A stretch of DNA of 22,500 bases from Paulinella micropora. Taxonomy: Eukaryota; Cercozoa; Imbricatea; Euglyphida; Paulinellidae. Shown one piece after another: positions 1 to 9,480 of the stretch. The notes beneath the pieces were generated by a model that was not told the origin of the DNA, searched no databases, and worked only from the letters and a program-made list of their open reading frames with translations. The stretch covers positions 7,501 to 30,000 of the forward strand of contig WBZZ01000005.1 in assembly GCA_019918135.1 (NCBI GenBank), given 5' to 3'. The translations under genes were made by a program, and so were the position numbers. Position 1 is the stretch's first letter, and the number at the start of each line of letters is the position of its first letter.

Positions 1-56
1 GGTGAGACGATGGAGGCACATGTGCAGAAATGCATTCGCCATTGACTGAGAAGCAC
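1..56 (+). repeat. SINE A, 3' fragment (copy 0) with (ATT)n tail
   Basis: These bases match the last part of SINE A (compare 320-375 and 1275-1330) and run into an imperfect (ATT)n tail to about 143. It is the same sub-variant as the inverted copy at 21876: both read ATTCGCCATTGACTGAG, where the other copies read ATCAGCCATTGACAGAG. The head of this copy lies before the window. Confidence 0.85.
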
Positions 57-90
<34 letters not shown>

Positions 91-144
91 TTTATTATAT
101 TATTATTATATTATTATTATTATTATTATTATTTATTTTATTAT

Positions 145-375
145 GGACACCGTGATAGCCCAGTGGTCAAGTTCTACCATCTGGCCCTGTCGCCAGTTCG
201 ATTCCCGTCGGTGCCACCAGTATTTTCATTGAACATACCGGTCCGTCTGGAAGTGTTGGAACTGCCCTTGCGGGGGTGTCATTAGAGCCTATCGTCAATT
301 CTTCGTACTCTCCTCACGGGTGAGACGATGGAGGCGCATGTGCAGAAATGCATCAGCCATTGACAGAGAAGCACT
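145..375 (+). repeat. SINE A, full copy (copy 1), tRNA-derived head, (ATT)n tail
   Basis: The head (about 145-219) looks like a tRNA. It begins GGACACC, has an A-box-like TGATAGCCCAGTGGTC at about 152-167 and a B-box-like AGTTCGATTCC at 195-205, and ends GGTGCCACCA, which pairs imperfectly with the start. A body of about 155 bp unrelated to tRNA follows, then an (ATT)n tail at 376-416. A tRNA head, a body and a microsatellite tail is the standard anatomy of a SINE transcribed by RNA polymerase III and moved by a partner LINE. Another copy is at 1062-1330. Confidence 0.85.
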
Positions 376-417
376 ATTATTATTATTATTATTATTTTAT
401 TATTATTATTATTATTC

Positions 418-826
418 AGCCCAATGGCCTCAAGGCGTTAAACTGTGACGCCAACTCATAACCCTTTGGTGGTAGATGCTGGGGAGGAGGGTTGTTGCGC
501 GCGTAAAAGATCTTAAACTCCGCATATGCTGGTTGATAGCCCAGGACCCAGCAGACACCAGATTGTTATGGGTGGGGTTTCGAGGCAGCTCTAGCAACCG
601 CGCTTGGTGTATGCACTTGCACATTCGGTGACGTCTTGCAAGAGGTTGCTGGGACTGCGGAATAACCTCGGCTTAGTGCAGTCTTGCCCTCAGGAGCTCC
701 ATCGGTGGCCCCGATCATCAGGCGAGAGACTGACACGGGGGGGTGGAGGACCTCGAAAAAGGGTATTGGAGGCTTATGTCCGTTGAGGATATGCCATTAG
801 CTGCATCAGTACGCCTCAGATATAGT
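418..826 (+). repeat. Unit D, ATT-tailed element of unknown class
   Basis: This stretch of about 400 bp lies between two (ATT)n tracts and itself ends ..CAGATATAGT(ATT)n. It has one copy in this window. By position and tail it resembles the neighbouring retroposons, so it may be a further SINE or the 3' end of the LINE that supplies them. Short reading frames exist on both strands, but none shows a motif I recognise. I infer its mobile nature from the tail alone. Confidence 0.5.
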
Positions 827-841
827 ATTATTATTATTATT

Positions 842-1014
842 TAGGGAGTACATAGGCCATCGGTCCCTTTCCATGGGCTGATTGGTATAAAGCTCCTAGA
901 TTAATGTTCTATGCCGTCACTTCCTTTATTCCACCGATTGGTGTGGAGACTTTCCTTATGGAATGGAGGACTGGATGCACATGGCCTTTTGGCTCAGCAA
1001 TTGGCAGACGATAC
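842..1014 (+). repeat. Unit B, copy 1 (ATT-tailed interspersed repeat)
   Basis: It begins TAGGGAGTACATAGGCC and ends GCAATTGGCAG followed by a few bases and (ATT)n. The same unit of about 175 bp recurs at 3107-3281 and, inverted, at 21657-21831. ATT repeats lie on both sides. I see no clear pol III boxes, so it may be a LINE 3' end or a SINE of another type. Confidence 0.85.
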
Positions 1015-1015
1015 A

Positions 1016-1061
<46 letters not shown>

Positions 1062-1329
1062 GGACACCGTGATAGCCCAGTGGTCAAGTTCTACCATCTG
1101 GGCCCTGTCGCCAGTTCGATTCCCGTCGGTGCCACCAGTATTTTCATTGAACATACCGGTCTATTTCTGGACTAGTATTTTCATTGAACATACCGGCCCG
1201 TCTGGAAGTGTTGGAACTGCCCTTGCGGGGGTGTCATTAGAGCTTATCGTCAATTCTTCGTACTCCCCTCACGGGTGAGACGATGGAGGCGCATGTGCAG
1301 AAATGCATCAGCCATTGACAGAGAAGCAC

Positions 1330-1330
<1 letters not shown>
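1062..1330 (+). repeat. SINE A, copy 2, with internal duplication
   Basis: It has the same tRNA-like head as the copy at 145 (GGACACCGTGATAGCCC at 1062) and the same body and end, followed by an (ATT)n tail to about 1395. A stretch of about 38 bp reading GTATTTTCATTGAACATACC is present twice in the body, which makes this copy longer than copy 1. Confidence 0.88.
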
Positions 1331-1379
<49 letters not shown>

Positions 1380-1398
1380 TGTTATTATTATTATTCGA

Positions 1399-1544
1399 TA
1401 GCATAGTTTAGAGAGGGGAGTATAGATACTTAGCTTTAGTATAGTTAGCTAGTGTGTGTGGCCTTCTATCAGTTATCAGTGAGCCTTTCCCTGTTTTTTT
1501 TTTCGAGTATATTTCTTCTAACGGGAAGCGCTGCCATTTTTTTT
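1399..1544 (+). repeat. Unit C, copy 1
   Basis: This interspersed repeat of about 145 bp begins AGCATAGTTTAGAGAGGGG, contains GCTAGTGTGTGTGGC, and ends AACGGGAAGCGCTG plus a T-run. It recurs at 2876-3019 and, inverted, at 21492-21630. Here and at 21492 it sits directly upstream of the first visible exon of a T gene, so a promoter or 5' transcript role is possible but unproven. Confidence 0.82.
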
Positions 1545-1616
1545 AATTTAAACTCTCTTTATTATTATTATTATTATTCCTCTTTTGCTGCTGCTTTAAT
1601 TAGCTTGCTCTTTAAG

Positions 1617-2205
1617 TTCACATCCGAGGACAACAAACATCGGGAGGGGGCGCTCGCGCTCGACGTTGCACTTACAAAGTACAACAATTTCGAACTGAAG
1701 GCGTCCACGCAAGTGGAGACATGTGAGGGTGAAACTTCACCTTGTGCTCCCGGGTCTTTTTCCCTATAAGTATGAAAGATTTTTATAAACTGATTGTTTA
1801 TTTTTTATTTGCAGGCTCTTCATTGTCTTTCCCATTGGTTGGCGCAAGAAGACTCCTGCGCAAGTCAATCGAGGTACTGTATGTTTTTCAAAATTCACAA
1901 GCTGCACATATTTTTTATACTTGGATGTTGCAGGATCGAAGCGCTTCATTTTTGCTGCGCGCGAGGTCGACACTGACGGCGATGGCAAGGCTGACGAAAT
2001 CCAATATCAGCTCATGGGTTTTTTTGGTTTTAACCTTAAACACTCTTGCATGCTTGATCCGTCGCCGATGGACTTCGAGAAGCAGGTGAAGCCCGCGTGG
2101 CTCCTCTACGTCGGTAACCCCACGAACCCGCCTATGATTTGCAACTGGCGGAAGCGGGAGCTTTTGCTTCTGTACGAAGCAAACAAGGTCATTTCTTCTT
2201 CTTCT

Positions 2206-2241
<36 letters not shown>

Positions 2242-3018
2242 ATTTTTCTTTTTCTTCTTCATATACATGTTATTATTCTTTTTCTCCACCAGCTCCATCT
2301 TTTTTTTTTTTTTTGTTTTTTTTTTTTTTTTTTGTTTTTGTTTTTGTTTTTTTTGGCATCTTCCTTTTCTTTATTTTGCATATTTACTGCATGCTCGCCT
2401 GAAACGTTAGAAGAAGAATCAAAAAAAGGGCCCGACTGAGCCTCGCTCTTCGGGCAGGCCAAAAAAACTGAGATTCGGTAGCAACATTGTATGTAATGAA
2501 AAATGAAGGATGTATGTAATATTGTTTGGTTCTTTGTGCAGAATCCATCGACGTCGACGATGTTCCAGACGTTCCAGACGTCCCTGAAGAAGAAGAGACC
2601 CCTGAGCCTCCTATGCCTAAGGGGTCCAGCAAGAAAAAGCCAGGTACTAGCAAATTTCATCTTTTTTTGTGTGCTTTTTTTTCAGTGTTTCTAATTTCTG
2701 ACGTGACTAGGCAAGCCGAAGTCCAAAAAGCCCGCGGTCGACGCTGATGAAGTGGACATGTCGTTGGAGGTATAATCTTTCCTACTCCTTCTTCTTCTTT
2801 TTCTTTTTTTTTGTGAGGGGGGGGGCCCCCGGGGGGGGGGGGGGGGTGGGTCAAAAGGTCTCTTTGGGCGCCGCAGCATATAGTTTAGAGAGGGGAGTAT
2901 AGCTACTAGCTTTAGTATGGCTAGCTAGTGTGTGTGGCATTCTATCAGTGAGCCTTTCCGTCTTTTTTTTTCCGAGTATAATCTCTCTAACGGGAAGCGC
3001 TGACATTTTTTTTTCAAA

Positions 3019-3106
<88 letters not shown>

Positions 3107-3281
3107 TAGGGAGTACATAGGCCATCGGTCCCTTTCCATGGGCTGATTGGTATAAAGCTCCTAGAGTGATGTTCTATGTCGTCACTTCCTTTATTCCACC
3201 GATTGGTGTGGAGACTTTCCTTATGGAATGGAGGACTGGATGCACATGGCCTTTTTTCTCAGCAATTGGCAGGAGATATAC

Positions 3282-3340
<59 letters not shown>

Positions 3341-4017
3341 TTTGTTGTTGTTGTTGTCGTTGCTGTTGGTTTGTTCTGCCACTGCCTTGTTCGCAAGAAA
3401 TGAACGACTTCTTTCAAAACAACGGCGACCGGTATTGTATTCAGGGTAGTTCGTCCGCCGGCGTGTCGAAAGAAGTCGTTCAGGATCTTGTGAACAAGGC
3501 AATGTCAGAACAAGCCGCATCCATTAAGGAAATGCTAGCAGAAGAAAGAAAGTTGAGAGAGGAGGAAAGGAAGAAAAAAGAAGCGCAAGATCGGAAGGAA
3601 AAAGAGGCGCAAGAGAAGCGACAACGGGAAGAGGAGAGAAGAAAGAGGAAGAATTCGAAGAAGGAGAAGGAGGAGGAGGAGGAGGAGGAGGAGGAGGAAA
3701 GCTCAGAAGAAGAGAACGAGAGAGTGAAGAAGAAGATGAAGAAGAATAACAAGAACAAGAAAAACTATGATGATAATGATAACAACAACAACAACATCAG
3801 CAACAACAACAACAGCAACAACAACAACAACAACAACAAAAATAGTAAGAGCGAGAGAGAAAGCTTGCTGGAGGATCTCATCGCGCGGATGGCAGCTGGC
3901 GCTCTGTCTGCTGGTAACTCACCTTCCACCCCCCAACGCGGCACCGGTCTCACCGCTCCCAGCTCACCTAACGCATGGGAGTTTGTTTTAGCATCGCTTG
4001 CGCTGACTCGGCGCTAA
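1617..4017 (+). CDS. T right-end gene: AT-hook-like, coiled-coil protein of unknown function, multi-exon
   Basis: I do not recognise this family. The proposed exons are 1617-1753, 1815-1873, 1934-2187, 2411-2477, 2542-2643, 2711-2769 and 3445-4017. All have GT..AG borders and compatible phases, giving 416 residues to a TAA at 4015-4017. The true start is upstream and not seen. Exon 3 holds DTDGDGKADE, which resembles an EF-hand or dockerin calcium loop but lacks clear flanking helices. Exon 4 has GRPKK and exons 5 and 6 have acidic and Lys/Pro stretches, like AT-hooks. The last exon starts VQDLVNKAMSEQ, continues as a long Glu/Lys/Arg coiled coil and an Asn run, and ends FVLASLALTRR. A paralogous last exon lies at 10081-10601. 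A nuclear DNA-binding accessory protein for T is my inference. Confidence 0.68.
2188..2410 (+). repeat. Intron with (TTC)n and long T-runs
   Basis: This intron of the right-end gene holds about sixteen TTC units at 2191-2240 and then several T-runs up to 2350. Reading frames of poly-Ser, poly-Phe and poly-Arg over it are artefacts of the microsatellite. The acceptor is the TTAG before 2411. Confidence 0.7.
2876..3019 (+). repeat. Unit C, copy 2, inside an intron
   Basis: It matches 1399-1544 from AGCATATAGTTTAGAGAGGGG to AACGGGAAGCGCTGACATT. It lies in the 675-bp last intron (2770-3444) of the right-end gene and is followed by an (ATT)n tract of about 85 bp (3021-3106). Confidence 0.85.
3107..3281 (+). 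repeat. Unit B, copy 2, inside an intron
   Basis: It matches 842-1014 with few differences and sits between (ATT)n at 3021-3106 and (ATT)n at 3282-3338. With unit C it makes up most of the last intron of the right-end gene. Poly-Ile, poly-Tyr and poly-Leu frames over its tail are microsatellite artefacts. Confidence 0.88.
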
Positions 4018-4372
4018 CTTCAAATGCACGCACCAGGTAGTTTGCATAGCTTTCACTTTTCTCCTTCATCTGAAAGATGTTTGAATTTGTTTTGTGTTTT
4101 TTTTCTTTGTAGTAGTGTAGTATTAATCGTAATTTTTTGCACTGGCAGGTTTGTTATGGTCGAAAGCGTGATTAAGAACGTTTGTCGCGTGCAAGAGTTA
4201 AACAAACTTCTAATTTAGTTAGTATGATATTACGGAGTTAGATTTATTATTTTTTTTAGTAATTAAAGAAATTTTGTTGTAGAATCTATGTATTTTGCGT
4301 GGCGACATCGCACTTCTCTTCCTCCCCCGTTCCCCCCTGCCCCTCCCCCCCCCCCCCGGGGGGAATTTATTG
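4018..4372. other. 3' flank of the T right-end gene, with C-run
   Basis: No convincing coding sequence. It probably holds the 3' untranslated region. A C-rich run at about 4321-4360 passes into GGGGGG. The tract has counterparts next to the two other T ends (17108-17146 and about 9530-9603). A 27-bp stretch at about 4194, GAGTTAAACAAACTTCTAATTT, nearly repeats at 17193. Confidence 0.5.
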
Positions 4373-4729
4373 TAGGTAAAAGCAATGTTTATTATCATAA
4401 TAAAGTAAAATGCTTAATGTAAACAAAGATAAACAAACTTAAAAGCAAATTCTGCATGTTGGGCATTGTTATCATCATAGATTCATAGTAGCCGGGACTA
4501 TGAAAAAGGAGAAAGATTACCGTGTCGGACCGGTTCCTGCCCACCTCTGAAGATGAAGTTAAAGTGTATTACAATTAATAAAAACATGTTTTAATATTAT
4601 TTTTATATGTTCTGCAATCAGTGAATTGATTTCCTTTCATTTCCACACGTTTTCAAAAAAGTCCATATACTTCATGGAAAATTTCGGAAAAAGGGATACC
4701 CCCAAGATTGTCGAATGTTTAGTTATATC
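4373..4729 (+). repeat. Terminal inverted repeat of T, right end
   Basis: Reverse-complemented, 4440-4729 matches 16721-17010 over 290 bp with about nine mismatches and no length change. The first roughly 100 terminal bases are identical. Matching continues, less well, to about 4373. The terminus read inward is AACTAAACATTCGACAATC after ATAT. The repeat can be translated in part (a segment matching the start of the open frame at 16843), but this is most simply an accident of an AT-rich repeat next to a reading frame. Confidence 0.88.
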
Positions 4730-5265
4730 CTCGAATTTCCCGACCCGGCAACTGCGGCTCGCCCATGCGCATTGTGAGGAGGCGTAGCTCCATGTGCCAG
4801 CGCTGAGGACGTCCGTAGCCCAGCTAGCGCTAGAAAGATATTCGCCCACTGCCGGAGTCCAGCGCGGGCATGGGACTGCAACTGGTTTGGCATTCGGTTT
4901 GAGCCGAAGGGACACGACAGTGTGCTTGAAGTTGCCTGCCTTGTCCTGAAAGATGTGGTCGAATTCGCGGATGAGGGCCCAGACTTGGTCTTGTTGGGGC
5001 TTGGTGAGGCTCGGGTTGACTGCCTCAGGAGGAAACTTAGGACCTGTAGGTGCCGCCTTCTGTTCCGCTCGCTTGGTTAAAAAGTCACGGCAAAGTCACT
5101 CGGAGATAAAGAACCATGGGGCTTGGTGGGCTCCCTGGACTGTTGATGCCGTGCAAAAGAGCATGTGAGGGTCGGGACATGTCTGCGCGAAGTCTTCCAT
5201 GAAGGAATCCATGCACGGGAATGGCGGGCCGATATCGGTCTGAAGCGTCGGAGAATCAGGCAGCC
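4730..5265 (-). pseudogene. pol: Ty3/gypsy pol, N-terminal edge of reverse transcriptase
   Basis: On the minus strand the translation reads LTKPQQDQVWALIREFDHIF, then HTVVSLRLKPNAKPVAVPCPRW, SYASSQCAWAS and finally CRVGKFE. This is the usual lead-in to Ty3/gypsy reverse transcriptase: a linker helix, the H-T/I-V-x-L pattern, an Arg/Pro motif and the S-x-WAS motif before the D-Y-R block. An in-frame TGA at 5096-5098 interrupts the linker. The coding sequence stops at 4730 at the T terminus. The next expected residues occur at 16720 downward. No retropepsin D-S/T-G motif was found upstream. Confidence 0.82.
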
Positions 5266-8200
5266 TCACTTGTTTAGAGTCTGGAGATTGCTCCAGCTTT
5301 GGTTGTCACGCCTGACTTTGCGTATTGCCCAAACTCTGAGTTGAGCCAGTGCCAGACCGAGCGAGCATATTGAATTGGCGGCAACTTCGGGGTTTATGGT
5401 CGAGAAATCGTCGCCTTGAAAGTGCAGCTCGATGATCGGGAGAGGCAAAGTGACTAGGTAACGGAGGAGAGGTTGCTTTTGGGCAATCCGCAAAGCTCAC
5501 ACTATCCTTGTTCCGAGGGTGTTGCGAGCGTCGTGTCGTTCAGTGAGGAGGAGAAGTCGCAGATGTCTGGGTCGTAGTTGGCATTGATGGCAAACTGCTT
5601 GACGAAGACGAGGAGGGGCCGTGTCCACCGCCTTTTGAATTGTCGTCGTCGTGATGCTTCTTATTCTCACTGGGCTTGCACCCAGGAGAAGGCTGTGGTT
5701 GAACAGGATGGGCACGAGTAACCTGTGGCAACGGTGCGGCCGGTGCATCAGAACCAGTGGCCGCTGGTGGATGGGCCAGGGTTGATGGCGGCTGGATTGA
5801 GGCCAACGGTGGCTGAGCTAGGGCCGGTGGTAACGACGCTGGGGCCGATGGCGGTTGAGCCGGGGCCATCATCAACGACGATGAACTCGAGCTAGATGAC
5901 GAACTGGATGAAGAACTGGAACTTGACGAAGAATCAGGTTGGTCATCGTATTTCTCAGGGGAATACACTATCTCGTAAGGGTTCGATGACGATGCTTGAA
6001 CGTCAAATCCAGCGTGGATTTCATGGGTATGAGGATACCCGATGCGGTAGTGTCTCCGTGTCGCTCCTGGTGAGCGTGTAAATACATGGGAGTTCTCAGG
6101 TTCTGGGGTAAGCAATCTCTCATACACTAGATCTCGGGTGCTCATTTCTAGCCTTGTGTAGAAATGTAAGAGATTTTCCTTTGTCCTGTTTGTCTTGAGG
6201 TTGAGCCATCGGTGATGGATGTGGCCCACTTGGTGATGGGTAACGTAATCATCGCCCGGGTGCCAGACTTGAAAGTGTCGTTGAGCGTGGCGTGATGACG
6301 GTTTCATACGGACAAGTGGAGCTCCGTAGGGGTAGCCGCGGAGGCGTTTGTCTCGAGAGTACGGATCAATGATATCCGTCGAACATGGGATAGTATGGGG
6401 TGGGTGATGTACCACGTGAATCTCCTTACTTGACCGTCTTCCAGTTTCGCTGGCGACGACCATAAGAAAACACTGGGCTAGATGCCACGGGACATTTTCA
6501 TAACGTATCCAACGGAATTCGCCTGAGAAGGAGTCCCTAACACCAGTCGTGCCCGGGGGCCTTCCAGTTGTGTGACTTCTGAAGATAACCGCGGGTTGTG
6601 GCGTCGTCGAGCGTAACTATCCCGATGAATTTCGTTATACCTATTGATTGTCCCATATAGCGGTTGGGGTTAAAAAATGAGCCCAAAGAACAGTTCGTCT
6701 TTTCTGTCCGTGTAGTACACCGTGAGGTTGCAATCGCCGAAAAAACTGAGCGGCAAATCGACAATGCAGTCGTAGGATCGCGCGTAGGCCTGCAGTAGTG
6801 TCGGCGCTGTTGAGATCGACGTACTAGTACGTGTCGTTTGCGACAGTTTTGAGCCATATTGGGTCATTACATGGAAGACGATGAAAATAGTGTTGTGGGG
6901 CGAAGCAGCGTTCTCGAGTTGGGAGTCAAAAAACACGGTGAATGTATGACGATGTCGACAGTGGTATCGGGTCAAACCACAGATGTTTGGCTTCGGTTTG
7001 TTCCATACTGCACACCGGAAATAGGAGTTCTCCTTGGAGGACGGCTGCTAAAGGGGAGGCGTTGGGATTTGCTCCCATGAGTAGGCCGAGGTACGAAGAT
7101 CGATATCCCCATGGGCGATAGAAAAAGTCAAAAGCCATTCCTAAGAATCATTGAAGTATGGGACATCGCCGGTGGGTACGATGTTAGATCCAACTAGAGA
7201 GGCTGTGATGAGTTGGGCAGTGTTTCTGCCATTTTGTGGGCCGAAGTGGAATATGATGGCAGTCTGTTTGCTATCATAAAACCGTGACATCATGGTAGCA
7301 CCTTCCGGGATGCAGAAAATATTTTCAAGTTCGATTTTCGTAGGCGCATTGCTGCCGCGGCGGGTCATCAAAGGGGCCGATGTAGTGTCTGCACGGACCA
7401 GGCACATGGATTCGGTGTTGATGACTGCGAGGGGGCGTCTGGTGCCCGAAATGAGAGCAAGGCCGTGTGAAGTCCTCAAAGGTCGCTGGGTCTATCTCGT
7501 GTGCATTGTTGCGGGGGGGCCAGTAACGCTGCATCAAGATAGTAGAACGATCGCGGTGGAAGCCTCGGATGGCTTCAGAGAACTCTGTTGAATATTCATT
7601 GTCCCAGGGTGTTTTTCCATACCATTATCGCGGTTCTGTGTGCGTATATCTTGCTTACACCGGTACGTGGTAGATCAGTATCCCGCGGGAGGAAAGTTCG
7701 CACCAGAAGTGGCCTGTCGGCAAAGTTGTTGAAATCTGACGAAGGGAGAAGCCAGTCTTCAGTCACTTTGAAGGGAGGCGGCCTATCGAGAGGGTCGATA
7801 GTATTACGGAAGACACCGTGCGGGAGTGATTGTATCCTAGGGAAGTAGCGTTCTAATTTTGGGTGCTGCATCTGTACCATCGTTGAATCCGGCCATAGGC
7901 CCTGGTTGAGGGTAAAGTGCTTAGGGATCCAGTAACCAAGGTGACGGCAATGCGGGTGACCGCTGAGTGCCTGGAATCATGGTCATGGCCGCTGTTGGAA
8001 AATAAGTAGCAAAGATGTCTCGAACAATGTAGAGTTCCGTGTCCATGCCTGGGGAGCCGTTGGTGTTAAAGGCTTTTTGAATATCCAGTTGATGGCCTGG
8101 CATGTCCGTAAAGTTGGAGGAGAATCCCGACCAGGGGCGACTCGATCTCATGGGGCTGACCTTGACATAACGGTCAGCTGGAGGAGAAAGCGGTAGCGGT

Positions 8201-9196
8201 TGTACCGGCGTCATTGCATCTCTCTGTGTCAGCTGGCTTAGTGGTCCAACCTTGTCGCGGTCTGCGGCGTTGGGGTACGAGTCTTGTACAGTCCAAGTGG
8301 GCTTAGCGAGAATGTGACGCGGGGGCCGCCTTGCACCGGGGAGTGAGACGCCGAGGATTGGGCTGGCGCCCTAGTTGGGCTTCCCGCGGGTGCCGACGAG
8401 GAACTGGACGAGGAGGACGAGCTACTAAAAGATGTTTGAGGTGCCTGCGGTGGAGTTGGCATCACGGATGTGCTGCTCGCAGATGCACTCGGACGAGGAG
8501 CTGGACGACGACGACGAACGGCCAGAAGATGCGCGGGCTGCTGTCCGACGAGCGCGACGGTGTGCCTTCTTAGATGCTGTGCTCAACCCAGCAACTGGAC
8601 TGGTAGTCGGTTGGGTGGGCCGAGGTGGCGGCGCAGAAGCTGTCGGAACTTGAGAGCAAGGGGAAGAAGGTGCCGGTGATGCTGAGCGTTCACGTTTACT
8701 AGAAGAGTGTCGTCTACCATGTCGATGGCTGTGACTAGGTGTTCGCGGAACAATTGGAGCTTGCAACGACGGAGGGTTGTTCAGCACATTCTGGAATGAT
8801 TGCGGTGTACCAGGTGCAGGGGCCGATGGTTTGTCAAGGGCCGATGCGGTTGACGTGGTAGATGATGATGCTGCCGATGATGATGACGATGACGATGACG
8901 ATGACCCGAAGGAGAGAGATCGTGCTGTCGGGCTGCGTCTCGGGTCGGCCAGCTGAGTCCTTCGGATGAGCTTCCAGGCGAGGGCGTCGATACGATAATC
9001 CTCTTGTGTGAACGGACTAGGAGATGGCTTTTGTCTTTTGGCGACATTAGCTTTAATTTCCTCTTCTTCTTCGTCTTCATCGTCTTCGTCGTCTTCTGTC
9101 AGCACTTTCCCATCGCAGGGTCTCTTCTTCTCGATATGAAGAGGTTGACTGTGCGGCCGTAGAGATGAGCTCCGAAGTTGACAAAAGATCGTAGAA
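5266..9196 (-). pseudogene. Gag-position region of the Ty3/gypsy element, multiply frameshifted, poly-Ser
   Basis: The minus strand is coding-like across about 3.9 kb, but the frame changes repeatedly. Segments include 9196-8425 (an acidic EDDEDDEDE stretch, then Ser/Pro-rich), 8465-8238, 8214-7921, 7880-7596, 7479-7141, 7138-6926, 6975-6670 and 6463-5540. Three or more Ser runs (about 5874-5935, 8400-8425 and 8875-8910) use mixed TCN and AGY codons. That fits selection on the protein rather than simple DNA slippage. Its place before reverse transcriptase suggests gag plus protease, but I see no CCHC knuckle, and about 1,200 residues is long for a gag. Alternatives are a multi-exon gene with unrecognised introns or a sequence with many indel errors. 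Confidence 0.55.
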
Positions 9197-9480
9197 CATA
9201 TGAATCGACTAACTAGGGGATCCCCCTTTTCCCGAAAATTTTCTATGTCCGGACGTAATTTTTTCAAAACATCAGGAAATGATGGGAAATCGATGCCCTG
9301 GTTCTAGAATGTATTAAAATGATATTAAAACATGTTTTAATTAATGAGAAAGCTGTTTGACTTCACCTCCGGAGCTGGCTGGACTTGGGCTGGAACCGAT
9401 CTAAAAGCATATTTTTCTATCATTTTTTATCACACTCCCACGCTAGTTTTATGCATATTTTGCTGGTAATAGCATTAATA
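9197..9480 (-). repeat. Diverged terminal repeat of a third T copy (T_c)
   Basis: The order and wording match 16721-17010 with many substitutions. Shared landmarks are CCGAAAATTTTC, TTTTTTCAAAAC, GGAAATGA, ATATTAAAACATGTTTTAATTAAT and the GGCTGGAACCG block. It has the same orientation as the repeat at 16721. Outside it (below 9197) the gypsy gag-position region starts, so T_c also seems to have inserted in the retroelement. The outer boundary is uncertain by about 10 bp. Confidence 0.72.

Larger units (their letters stand above)
1..4729 (+). mobile_element. Right-hand portion of DNA transposon T (copy T_a)
   Basis: This is the right part of a terminal-inverted-repeat transposon. It ends at 4729, where the inverted repeat shared with 16721-17010 stops and Ty3/gypsy reverse transcriptase sequence begins. 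It carries an outward-pointing multi-exon gene (1617-4017) and a cluster of ATT-tailed retroposons. The left boundary lies outside the window. The outermost bases read ..GTTTAGTT followed by ATAT, the probable target duplication. T_a and the element at 16721 onward may be ends of one element or of duplicate copies; the window alone cannot decide. Confidence 0.72.

Noticed and set aside
145..219. A functional tRNA gene
   Set aside because: The acceptor arms pair imperfectly, a retroposon body and tail follow directly, and a second copy with the same body is present, so it is a SINE head.
430..624. A 64-residue minus-strand ORF in unit D
   Set aside because: It looks superficially protein-like, but there is no motif, no second copy to compare, and it lies within a repeat.
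909..1154. Proteins with poly-Asn, poly-Ile, poly-Tyr or poly-Leu runs, here and at 3166-3449 and 21884-22184
   Set aside because: They are translations of (ATT)n and of repeat units B and A, not genes.
1934..2187. A true EF-hand protein
   Set aside because: One D-x-D-G-D-G loop is visible, but I cannot see the flanking helices or a second hand; it is noted only as a motif.
4194..4220. A third repeat family from the near-match between 4194 and 17193
   Set aside because: It is only about 27 bp and AT-rich, in the same orientation where an inverted match would be expected; it may be chance.
4637..4915. A 92-residue minus-strand protein
   Set aside because: It is a chimera: its first part is the gypsy reverse-transcriptase edge and its end is the T terminal repeat.
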